From an uncultured Bacilli bacterium (GTDB taxonomy: Bacteria > Bacillota_I > Bacilli_A > RF39 > UBA660), in NCBI GenBank assembly GCA_947624125.1, contig CANQIY010000031.1:1-11880 (forward strand): a stretch of DNA of 11,880 bases. The letters run 5' to 3'. Below are positions 1 to 6,514 of the stretch, piece by piece. The notes under the pieces were generated by a model. The model saw only the letters and a program-made list of their open reading frames with translations, had not been told where the DNA came from and searched no databases. Numbering within the stretch: the stretch's first letter is position 1; each line of letters starts with the position of its first letter. Position numbers and translations under genes: made by a program.

Positions 1-98
1 CCCTTAATATATGGGCTTTTAACTTTAAATTATTGTTTTGTATATATACCCGGGCTTTTTGAATTTAATTCAGTCAAAATTAACATTATTCCCTTAAA

Positions 99-142
99 AA
101 AAATCATATAGCCTTCTTTCTTCATTAATCTATATGATTTTT
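99..142 (-). terminator. Rho-independent terminator of the LolA-like lipoprotein gene
   Basis: A perfect 13-bp inverted repeat (99-111 with 130-142) encloses an 18-base loop. On the minus strand the last arm runs into an uninterrupted T tract, continuing to about position 96. It lies directly after the TAG stop of the lipoprotein gene at 150-152, so it fits an intrinsic terminator for that gene. Confidence 0.8.
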
Positions 143-149
143 CTATTCT

Positions 150-1220
150 CTATTTAGTATTAGCAACAAGTGTTGCGTTACCTAATGAATTGGCAATGAG
201 TTGCATTTCCGCAACAGATAACTCCGTACTAGCTAAATAATATGATAATCCATCTTTATACCAACTTAAACTATTAGCACTTAAAGCCCCGATAGACTCA
301 CTTAATAAAAGAGGTTCACCATAAACTGGAACAATTTCCATGCTACTACCTTTCATTGCTACTTCTTCAATTAAAACGAAATTTTTATCACCACTAAAAG
401 TTAATATAACTCTATTACCTGTATTGGTTTCTACTTTTTCAGAACTAGTTAAATATGTATTACTTGGAATATATAATGGATAGATAATATTTTCGATATT
501 GGTTGTTTTCTCTGTCTTTTCTCCTGTTTCATTTGGTTTTTGGTTATCACAGCTAGTATCATTTGCACAAGTTTCTTGATTTTCGGTACTATCTGGTTCT
601 TCTTCTTTAATATAATCTTCTAAATTAAATTCATCTTGTTTTAAACCAGCTTTTAAATCAACTTTTGTAAAATTAACCTTTATTTTAACTATATCACTCT
701 CATTATATACTTCAACCTTTTCAATATCTTTCTTATCATTTAAATATATTTTTTGATAAGTTAATTCTTCATTATTTGGATAGTTTACTTTCGTTTTAAT
801 AATATAACCATCATCTTTTTCTGTTACTTCACTTTGACTATCATTTTCAATATCTTTTACAATACTTCCTAATAAATAAGCTTGACTAGAATTATTAGGC
901 CAATCACTTTGGAATTTAAAACTTTTATTTAAAGCTGGTGTAATTACATAGATATCTTCTTTATTTTTTAATATTATTTGTTCATGATTATTAGTTTGAT
1001 TTACAAGTATTACTTTATAATATTCATCTTTTAAATAATAACTTTCTAAACTATACGTAAACGTTTCTTCATCATTACTTATTTCCATATTACCTGTTAT
1101 TTTATAAGATTTCGTATTTTTTACCTTATCAGTAAAGTCTTTAACGATATTTTCTTTCGTTTCTTTTCCACATCCACATAATAAACAAACAACCATAAAT
1201 AATACTGCCAATTTTTTCAA
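150..1220 (-). CDS. Lipoprotein with LolA-like domain and C-terminal DUF4367-like domain
   Basis: A predicted membrane-anchored lipoprotein of 356 residues. The start is TTG, preceded by a GAAGGAAAG ribosome site, and gives a MKK signal peptide ending in a lipobox L14-C15-G16 before Cys17. A later ATG (residue 9) would destroy the signal. Residues about 24-200 have the strand-rich pattern of LolA/GerS-like Gram-positive lipoproteins (e.g. the ITPALNKSFKFQSDWP stretch). A hydrophilic linker (about 205-242, rich in E, T and N, with Cys218 and Cys224) leads to a C-terminal part (about 245-350). Its ending, SWYKDGLSYYLAS then an IANSL helix, resembles DUF4367. LolA-fold lipoproteins of Gram-positives carry lipidic or protein ligands at the membrane, and some act in sporulation or germination; the ligand here is unknown. 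It is transcribed alone, divergent from the DUF378 gene. A TATAAT lies at 1256-1261 without a clear -35. Family assignment is by pattern recognition and is moderately sure. Confidence 0.8.
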   Translation of the reverse strand: MKKLAVLFMVVCLLCGCGKETKENIVKDFTDKVKNTKSYKITGNMEISNDEETFTYSLESYYLKDEYYKVILVNQTNNHEQIILKNKEDIYVITPALNKSFKFQSDWPNNSSQAYLLGSIVKDIENDSQSEVTEKDDGYIIKTKVNYPNNEELTYQKIYLNDKKDIEKVEVYNESDIVKIKVNFTKVDLKAGLKQDEFNLEDYIKEEEPDSTENQETCANDTSCDNQKPNETGEKTEKTTNIENIIYPLYIPSNTYLTSSEKVETNTGNRVILTFSGDKNFVLIEEVAMKGSSMEIVPVYGEPLLLSESIGALSANSLSWYKDGLSYYLASTELSVAEMQLIANSLGNATLVANTK

Positions 1221-1322
1221 ATTACCACTTTCCTTCTAATTAAATATATTTTTTAATTATATAAATATTCATGTATATTTAATAAATTTTTTCTCATACT
1301 ACTAATAAAGGTGAGTGAGTAG

Positions 1323-1529
1323 ATGGAAACATTTCAAAAAGCAACATTGATATTTACAGTTATTGGTGCTATAAACTGGGGTCTAATCGGATTTTTTGAG
1401 TTTAACTTAGTTGACTCATTATTCGGGGCTGAAACCATTATACCCAAAATTGTTTATGCCATTGTTGGAATTTGTGGATTAATTAATATTGGCATATTCT
1501 TTAATCATTTTGAAGCCAAAGATAAATAA
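1323..1529 (+). CDS. DUF378 family small membrane protein (YuzA-like)
   Basis: A 68-residue integral membrane protein, and the only plus-strand gene here. It shows the DUF378 signature: a first membrane helix with IGAINWGLIGFF (residues about 7-25), the short FNLVDSLFG loop (27-35), and a second helix IVYAIVGICGLINIGIFF (43-60), ending in a short charged tail. Length and motif order match the family, whose function is not known. The ATG is preceded seven bases away by a good ribosome site, AAGGTGAG at 1308-1315. It is divergent from the lipoprotein gene (102-bp gap) and convergent with the 440-aa surface-protein gene. No convincing -35/-10 pair is visible for it. Family call is confident; a cellular role cannot be given. 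Confidence 0.9.
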   Translation: METFQKATLIFTVIGAINWGLIGFFEFNLVDSLFGAETIIPKIVYAIVGICGLINIGIFFNHFEAKDK

Positions 1530-1537
1530 TTAACTTT

Positions 1538-1567
1538 GAATCTCACTATTAAAAGAGATTCTTTTTT
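1538..1567 (+). terminator. Rho-independent terminator after the DUF378 gene
   Basis: A 7-bp stem (GAATCTC at 1538-1544, GAGATTC at 1555-1561) with a 10-base loop is followed by six T on the plus strand. It sits nine bases after the DUF378 stop codon. The same hairpin lies just beyond the convergent minus-strand gene ending at 1566, but on that strand no T tract follows, so it is probably one-directional. Confidence 0.75.
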
Positions 1568-2888
1568 ATATATCTAAAAGATAGGGAGTGGTAATTGTTC
1601 CACTACCTTCTTTTAATTTTAGATTACTTTTTAGATAGAAAACAGGTCTTACTGATAAAAAACGGGACATACCCCAATTAACAACATATCCATCGTTATG
1701 GGCTATATATGCTAAAAAATATCCTTGAGTTACATGCCAACTTCTACTAGTCATTGTATATTCAGCTAAAAAAGAATTAACATCATTATTTTGGGAAAAA
1801 TGTATCCAACTAGTGTTACATACATTAACATAATTTTGGTTATCAATTAAGCAATTTGCATCATTACTTGCTGATAAATAATAGTCACTAACATACATTA
1901 AACCTATTTTAGCATTTTTTTCATGTGGAAGCTCTGTTTCGTTCCATTTTTCTTGATGTCTTATGTAATAAAATTGTTTACCTGAAGAAGTTGTAGAAGA
2001 CTGGGCTTTCACTTCTTTATACATTTCTCCTTCATTTGCTTTTTCATCCCATATTGCTTCCTTTTGACCACTTTCTATTTTGTATACTTCAACACCACTT
2101 TGATTTACACCATATTGTGTATTAGTATTCATACTACCAAATAACCAATTATTATTATCTATTTTATCTTCCCATCCTTCTGGAACTAATTCTGTATTGT
2201 TTAAAAATGTTTCATTATTTATGTGTTCAAAAATTAATGACTCATGCCAACGTTTACTTGTATTGTCATTTGTCCACCATTGGTCTAGTTCTTCTAAAGC
2301 CTCTTTTTTTATTACTTTGACTCTTCCGCTTTCTTCTATTCCTATTATCCGATACATGTATTTGCTAGGATTTTTTGTACATACATTACTATCACTTGTT
2401 CCAAAGCATATATAATTTTCTATTCCTTCACTTTGTTGCCCCTGAAAACGATACATCCCTGTCCAGTTGGCATCACCATTTTTTATATCTAAATTTAAAC
2501 CATTAGGTTTAGGCTCCTTTCCAATTATTTCTAAGCCTGCTCCTTTATCAAAATATAAATAACAATTTATACTTTCAGTGGTATCTACAATTAATTTTTT
2601 ATTTTCATAATCATAACTTAGTATATCATTTATTATGTTACCATCTATATTCATACATTGGGATTTCTCTTCATTAAATATATAACCATCTATTGGAATT
2701 AAATCTTTTTCTTCATAATGAGCTTTACTTTCTTCTACATATATAGCAAAAGTATTATCTTGTTTTTGAATATCTAATTTAACACTATCTAATTCAATTT
2801 CTTTTTTATTAAATAATTTAAATAATCCAAATATAAAAATAATTAAACATATAAAAATAACAATTATCTTTTTGTTAATAACTTGCAT
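1566..2888 (-). CDS. Membrane-anchored surface protein with ICFG/YRIIG/RPVFYL-type domain
   Basis: A predicted surface protein of 440 residues. An N-terminal signal anchor (about 8-24: IIVIFICLIIFIFGLF) precedes a small module with Cys78 and Cys109, ending in CYLYFD. This module and its promoter are shared with the neighbouring GLUG-repeat protein. From about residue 140 the sequence differs completely: WTGMYRFQG, ENYICFGT..NVC, YMYRIIGI...VKVIKKEAL (about 141-197), a W- and N-rich middle, then a C-terminal SRFLSVRPVFYLKS...GSGT..PYLL (about 408-437). I recognise this motif series from proteins of uncultured gut Bacilli. The ending recalls DUF6273-like or lectin-like extracellular domains, but I cannot name a ligand. 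Cys161/170 and Cys346/357 could form disulfides outside the cell. The start ATG has GGGAG eight bases upstream. A TTGACT/TATAAT promoter with a 9-G spacer suggests switchable expression. Exported location is confident; function is unknown. Confidence 0.85.
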   Translation of the reverse strand: MQVINKKIIVIFICLIIFIFGLFKLFNKKEIELDSVKLDIQKQDNTFAIYVEESKAHYEEKDLIPIDGYIFNEEKSQCMNIDGNIINDILSYDYENKKLIVDTTESINCYLYFDKGAGLEIIGKEPKPNGLNLDIKNGDANWTGMYRFQGQQSEGIENYICFGTSDSNVCTKNPSKYMYRIIGIEESGRVKVIKKEALEELDQWWTNDNTSKRWHESLIFEHINNETFLNNTELVPEGWEDKIDNNNWLFGSMNTNTQYGVNQSGVEVYKIESGQKEAIWDEKANEGEMYKEVKAQSSTTSSGKQFYYIRHQEKWNETELPHEKNAKIGLMYVSDYYLSASNDANCLIDNQNYVNVCNTSWIHFSQNNDVNSFLAEYTMTSRSWHVTQGYFLAYIAHNDGYVVNWGMSRFLSVRPVFYLKSNLKLKEGSGTITTPYLLDI

Positions 2889-2951
2889 TACTTTTTCTCC
2901 CTTTATTTTATATGCTTATTATATAATACCCCCCCCCGGAGTCAAGTTTTG
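2771..2951 (-). repeat. Shared 5' module, copy A (promoter, leader, signal anchor)
   Basis: This 181-bp segment matches 4928-5108 with roughly a dozen differences by eye, at the same offset from both start codons. It covers the -35 box, G tract, -10 box, leader, ribosome site and the first ~39 codons. Downstream of it the two genes share only weaker protein similarity up to about codon 115, and then none. One of the differences is the G-tract length, 9 here against 8. Confidence 0.85.
2918..2945 (-). promoter_or_regulatory. Promoter with 9-G spacer tract (candidate phase-variable promoter), 440-aa gene
   Basis: On the minus strand there is TTGACT (2945-2940, five of six consensus bases), a 16-bp spacer holding nine consecutive G (2937-2929), and a perfect TATAAT (2923-2918). 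The predicted transcription start near 2911 gives a leader of about 23 bases, with GGGAG just before the ATG at 2888. A spacer near 17 bp is optimal for sigma-70/sigma-A promoters, so gain or loss of a G should change promoter strength. Promoter placement is well supported by its conservation in the second copy; switching is inferred. Confidence 0.8.
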
Positions 2952-2974
2952 ACAAGCTTATTGTTAGTGAATAC

Positions 2975-2996
2975 AAAAAAGGTATTGTTACATACC
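2975..2996 (-). terminator. Short hairpin terminator after the first GLUG gene
   Basis: On the minus strand GGTAT (2996-2992) pairs with ATACC (2985-2981) across a 6-base loop, followed by six T (2980-2975). It overlaps the TAA stop of the GLUG gene and lies before the promoter of the next gene. The stem is only five base pairs, so termination may be leaky. Confidence 0.5.
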
Positions 2997-5045
2997 TTCC
3001 AAATCAGCTAACACTGGATGACCATCTTTTAGGAGCCATTTACTTAATGTTAATTTATAACCAGTTGTAGTTTCAAATTCTGTTAATAAGTCATTATCTA
3101 TATAATCAGAAATATTTATACTACTTAAATTATTGTTTAATTCAGTTACAAATGCTTCACTTTGCATGTAACTTAAATCTTTACCTATGATTTCTTCACT
3201 TGTTATATTACTTCCTGTAATAGCGCTTCCATCTTCGGCTTTATTTCTGTAATATGCGTTTTTTACATCATAATCTTGGCCGGTAAATTTACTTATTCCA
3301 TATTTTGTCGTTACATCTTTAAAATCACCTAAATTATATACATTATCTAATTTCATTGTCCCTGTATCCAATAGACTAAATCCTACACCAGTATTACCAT
3401 TTAAGATATTACCTATATTATAACTATTTACTATACTTACTTTTTGATTCTTTTTGGTATTACCAGCCATTAACGAAATAACTCCTCCACCATATCCTTT
3501 TTTCAGTAATGAATTTGTTTCTACATCACCGGTATTATATGAATTAAATGCATATATTTGCGCTCCATTCCAAGCTTGTGACGATATCCCTCCAACATAA
3601 ATTTCACTTGAATTATTACTATTTTTTGATGGTGATAAATTGCCAGTATTATAACTATAGCCAATAAGGCCAACAAGTCCTCCTATCCTATTTCCACCTG
3701 TTACATTAGCATTATTATGTGAATTAGTCATTATTGTTTTTCCACTACAACAGCCTATTAATCCTCCTGAATAAACAACTAATACACTAGCATCTATATT
3801 AGCATTTATTTTTCCTTTATTATAACTATTATTTATATAGACATTACCATTTAGTTTTCCTACAAGTCCTCCTGAAAAAGCCTCTCTATCATTACCATCT
3901 ATTATTACTTCTCCATTATTGTAAGAGTTTAAAATTGTTGTTGTATTTGTTGAAGCATTATCTCTTCCTAATAATCCCCCAGCATGTTTTCCTACTAGAG
4001 AATTTGTAACTATTCCTTCGTTATGGCTATTTTCTATAGTTAAAGAACCTCCATTATAACCAACTAGACCTCCAGTATTATTACCATTTGTTATATTACC
4101 ATAATTAACACAATTTTTCACTATTGCATTTCCACTAAAAACTGAACCTATTATACCTCCTAAAGCATAAGAACCAACCATACTAGTTATATTTACATAA
4201 TTATTTACATTTTCAATATTTGTATTAATAGCTCTACCTATAAGTGCCCCAGTATCAGATTTTAATTTTGTATTAATATTTCCATATAAATTCAAATTTT
4301 TTATAATCGAATTTGATGTATATCCAAATAATCCTAATTGTTCTTGTTGTGTTTCAATATTTATATATAAATTTTTTATTTTTTTATTAGTCCCATTAAA
4401 TATTCCATGAAAATTATTTGCACCTGAATTTCCAATAGGTATCCATCCAGTTCCAGTTGTCATTTCATTTATTAATGTATTATTATCTTCTATCCCATTT
4501 AAATTACCATAGTCTGTTCTTTCACTATCATTATAAGAATTTTTATCACTAAAATCTAAATCTCTTGTTAATTCAAAATATTTACCTGTATATGTTTCTC
4601 CTGAATTTACAGCTTTACTTAAATCTAATAAATCTTCAATACTCCTTATTTTGTATGGTATTGTCTCTGTTCCATCTCCTTTATAATCATAATATACATA
4701 ACATGTGACTGGTTTATTTACTCTTAAATTTAGTTCTTTATCTACATAATTATAATTTAAGGCATTTTCTACTTCATTACTATTACTATCTAAACATCCA
4801 CTTAAAGTTTTATTATATACATAGTCTTCTATTGGAAATGTACTATATTTACTTTCTACATAAGATGCATTACCTTCTGCATCATATTCTTCTATATAAA
4901 TAGCTAAACTATCTTTAGAATTATTTATATCTAATATAACATTATCTAATTCTATTTCTTTTTTATTAAACAATTTAAATAAACCAAATATAAAAATACT
5001 TACACATATAAAAATAACAATTATTCTTTTGTTAATAACTTGCAT
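2988..5045 (-). CDS. Membrane-anchored GLUG-repeat surface protein
   Basis: A 685-residue predicted surface protein. Residues about 8-24 form a signal anchor. A module with Cys84 and Cys115 (the same 31-residue spacing as its neighbour) follows. Then comes a YKIRSIEDLLDLSKAVNSG segment (about 130-149) and GIFNGTNKKIKNLYI (214-228), typical lead-ins to GLUG (PF07581) proteins. From about residue 265 there are about ten G-G-L-[VI]-G turns (265, 295, 324, 355, 391, 426, 454, 484, 519, 553) alternating with NSYNxG-like turns (311, 339, 373, 406, 441, 501, 540). This pattern is expected for an elongated right-handed beta-helix adhesin. The end (about 616-680) is a non-repeat cap with LSKWLLKDGHPVL. 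The frame is open upstream to 5111, but that stretch is the promoter; I chose the ATG at 5045 because GGGAG lies eight bases before it and it matches the neighbour. The partner bound is unknown. Confidence 0.88.
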   Translation of the reverse strand: MQVINKRIIVIFICVSIFIFGLFKLFNKKEIELDNVILDINNSKDSLAIYIEEYDAEGNASYVESKYSTFPIEDYVYNKTLSGCLDSNSNEVENALNYNYVDKELNLRVNKPVTCYVYYDYKGDGTETIPYKIRSIEDLLDLSKAVNSGETYTGKYFELTRDLDFSDKNSYNDSERTDYGNLNGIEDNNTLINEMTTGTGWIPIGNSGANNFHGIFNGTNKKIKNLYINIETQQEQLGLFGYTSNSIIKNLNLYGNINTKLKSDTGALIGRAINTNIENVNNYVNITSMVGSYALGGIIGSVFSGNAIVKNCVNYGNITNGNNTGGLVGYNGGSLTIENSHNEGIVTNSLVGKHAGGLLGRDNASTNTTTILNSYNNGEVIIDGNDREAFSGGLVGKLNGNVYINNSYNKGKINANIDASVLVVYSGGLIGCCSGKTIMTNSHNNANVTGGNRIGGLVGLIGYSYNTGNLSPSKNSNNSSEIYVGGISSQAWNGAQIYAFNSYNTGDVETNSLLKKGYGGGVISLMAGNTKKNQKVSIVNSYNIGNILNGNTGVGFSLLDTGTMKLDNVYNLGDFKDVTTKYGISKFTGQDYDVKNAYYRNKAEDGSAITGSNITSEEIIGKDLSYMQSEAFVTELNNNLSSINISDYIDNDLLTEFETTTGYKLTLSKWLLKDGHPVLADLEGM

Positions 5046-5108
5046 TACTTTTTCTCCCTTTATTTTATATTTGTTATTATATAATACCCCCCCCGGAGTC
5101 AAGTTTTG
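4928..5108 (-). repeat. Shared 5' module, copy B (promoter, leader, signal anchor)
   Basis: This is the second copy of the segment at 2771-2951, again 181 bp. It holds the TTGACT box, an 8-G tract, TATAAT, the leader with GGGAG, and the first ~39 codons. A one-base insertion in the leader and one fewer G account for the equal total length. Its near identity to copy A points to recent duplication or recombination of the 5' end. Confidence 0.85.
5076..5102 (-). promoter_or_regulatory. Promoter with 8-G spacer tract (candidate phase-variable promoter), GLUG gene
   Basis: On the minus strand there is TTGACT (5102-5097), a 15-bp spacer with eight consecutive G (5094-5087), and a perfect TATAAT (5081-5076). 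The predicted start near 5069 gives a leader of about 24 bases. Apart from the tract the promoter is the same as copy A; the shorter spacer predicts a weaker state. It lies ten bases beyond the terminator of the cdaR gene, so this gene forms its own unit. Confidence 0.8.
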
Positions 5109-5111
5109 CAA

Positions 5112-5136
5112 GAAAAAAAGAGTTAAAAACTCTTTT
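5112..5136 (-). terminator. Rho-independent terminator of the cdaA-cdaR unit
   Basis: On the minus strand a 9-bp stem (AAAAGAGTT at 5136-5128, AACTCTTTT at 5124-5116) with a 3-base loop is followed by further T to 5113. It starts inside the TAA stop codon of the YbbR gene. This is a clear intrinsic terminator and marks the end of the c-di-AMP unit. Confidence 0.85.
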
Positions 5137-6514
5137 AATCTTTAGTAATTTTTACTGTTATTGTACTAGTTACAACATAATTTACAAGTGGATTATTATT
5201 ATCAACTTTTACTTGTACTTCATGTGTTCCTTCCCCAAGTCCAGATAAATCAACATAAGCTCTAATATCACTAGCATTAATCTTATTAATATTAGATAAA
5301 ACACCTTTTACTTGTACTTCTGTTTTAGCTGTTGAAGTAATATTAGCACTATAACCATCAGCAAGATATCTATATCCAATATCACCAACTTCAACTGTTT
5401 TTTGTTCTTCATCTCCAAAAGTTACCGTAATTGTAGCGTTTCTTAAACTAATATCTCTAACTCCAGCTGGTCTACTAATAACAACTGAATAATTTTTAAC
5501 TGGGTCAGCTCCTAGACCATCAACATTAATTGTTACTGGAACAGAAGTTATTTCTTTGATTTCTTCTTCATCACCATAAATATCAACAGACTGAGTTGCA
5601 TTATTATTAACTGTAATTGACGCAATGGCTTTACCATTTATAAGACTACCAGTTGTCAATACTGAAAGTGGTACTGTATTTTTATAACTACTTAATACTA
5701 ATGTACCAGTTAAAGTCTTTGGTACTATTTCAACATTATCTATTATCTGACCTTTTCTATCATATGCTACAAGAGGAATACTCGTTAACTCATAAGAACC
5801 AGCTTCACTATATTCACTACTTGAAACATCAACTAAAGCTTTAATAGATGAAATATTACCAATAGCTTTTTCACTACCTTTAACTATAACTTCACTACTA
5901 TCTAAAGTTACATTAGAAACACTTAATTTACGATTAAGTTCATCAGTACCTACTAAATCATAAGTAACTGTTTTTACTTCACTTACTTTATCTTCTATTT
6001 CGACATTTAAATAAGATGGGTCTAAAATATATTCTACTGAGTCAATTGATTTAGAATAAGTAAAGTAAACCCGATAAGTTCCTGCTTCATTATATTTAGA
6101 TAAATTAAGTTCAACTTCAAATTCACCTAATTGTTTAGCAAGATAAATATCTGTTTTTCTCCCAGCAATTATGATATCTACTGTCTCCGGTACATTTTCA
6201 ACTACAAAAGCTTCTTCATTATAAACTAATTTAACAGGAACATTACGAATAATTTCCGCTTCATTATTAACTAAACTAATAACTTTATTATCAATAAGTA
6301 AGAAACAAATAACAGCAAAAATTAAAGACATAACTATCAAAAATTGTGGTCTATTTAATAATTTATTAAAATTACTATTATTACCTCCTAGAGACTTAGA
6401 AATATTATATACAAGTCTACTTATCGGCATAACAATTAATTTATCAATTACTTTCCATATTGCTTCCACAATAGTAAAGATAACACGCCCAATTTTTTTT
6501 AAAAACTTACTCAT
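5135..6514 (-). CDS. cdaR: YbbR-domain membrane protein, regulator of CdaA
   Basis: A 459-residue CdaR/YbbR protein, the extracytoplasmic partner that modulates the c-di-AMP synthase CdaA. One membrane helix lies at about 57-75 (FLIVMSLIFAVICFLLI), followed by four consecutive YbbR-type beta domains (roughly 77-170, 175-270, 275-370, 375-459). Each has the family pattern of an NVPV/VPVTINVDGL strand followed by a VxVxG turn and a VDLS stretch. A ~55-residue region before the helix (amphipathic, with VIFTIVEAIWKVIDKLIVMPIS) is longer than usual; in the Bacillus protein the helix starts near the N-terminus. The ATG at 6514 overlaps the end of cdaA by eight bases and has GGTGA just upstream; in-frame ATGs further up, inside cdaA, are less likely. 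glmM, the usual third gene, is absent: a terminator and then a surface-protein gene follow. Confidence 0.9.
   Translation of the reverse strand: MSKFLKKIGRVIFTIVEAIWKVIDKLIVMPISRLVYNISKSLGGNNSNFNKLLNRPQFLIVMSLIFAVICFLLIDNKVISLVNNEAEIIRNVPVKLVYNEEAFVVENVPETVDIIIAGRKTDIYLAKQLGEFEVELNLSKYNEAGTYRVYFTYSKSIDSVEYILDPSYLNVEIEDKVSEVKTVTYDLVGTDELNRKLSVSNVTLDSSEVIVKGSEKAIGNISSIKALVDVSSSEYSEAGSYELTSIPLVAYDRKGQIIDNVEIVPKTLTGTLVLSSYKNTVPLSVLTTGSLINGKAIASITVNNNATQSVDIYGDEEEIKEITSVPVTINVDGLGADPVKNYSVVISRPAGVRDISLRNATITVTFGDEEQKTVEVGDIGYRYLADGYSANITSTAKTEVQVKGVLSNINKINASDIRAYVDLSGLGEGTHEVQVKVDNNNPLVNYVVTSTITVKITKD

Noticed and set aside
1..95. Possible promoter with a GC-rich spacer on the minus strand (TTGACT at 77-72, CCCGGG at 49-54, TATATA at 43-48)
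   Set aside because: The distance between the boxes is about 23 bp, there is no homopolymer, and no gene start is visible in the window. The resemblance to the G-tract promoters is superficial. No other feature is seen in 1-95.
2197..2415. Short plus-strand frames inside minus-strand genes (also near 5653, 6883, 9587 and 10271)
   Set aside because: All lie fully antisense to confident genes, lack recognisable domains, and have the composition expected of complementary-strand shadows.
1566..5108. Diversity-generating retroelement or transposon involving the two surface genes
   Set aside because: No reverse transcriptase, template repeat, transposase or terminal inverted repeats are visible. 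The repeated 181-bp segment is fully explained by a shared promoter and N-terminus.
5046..5111. In-frame upstream extension of the GLUG protein beginning with TTG at 5111
   Set aside because: This stretch is the TTGACT/G-tract/TATAAT promoter and the leader. The equivalent frame in copy A meets a stop because of the ninth G, so it is not coding, and the conserved ATG at 5045 has a good ribosome site.
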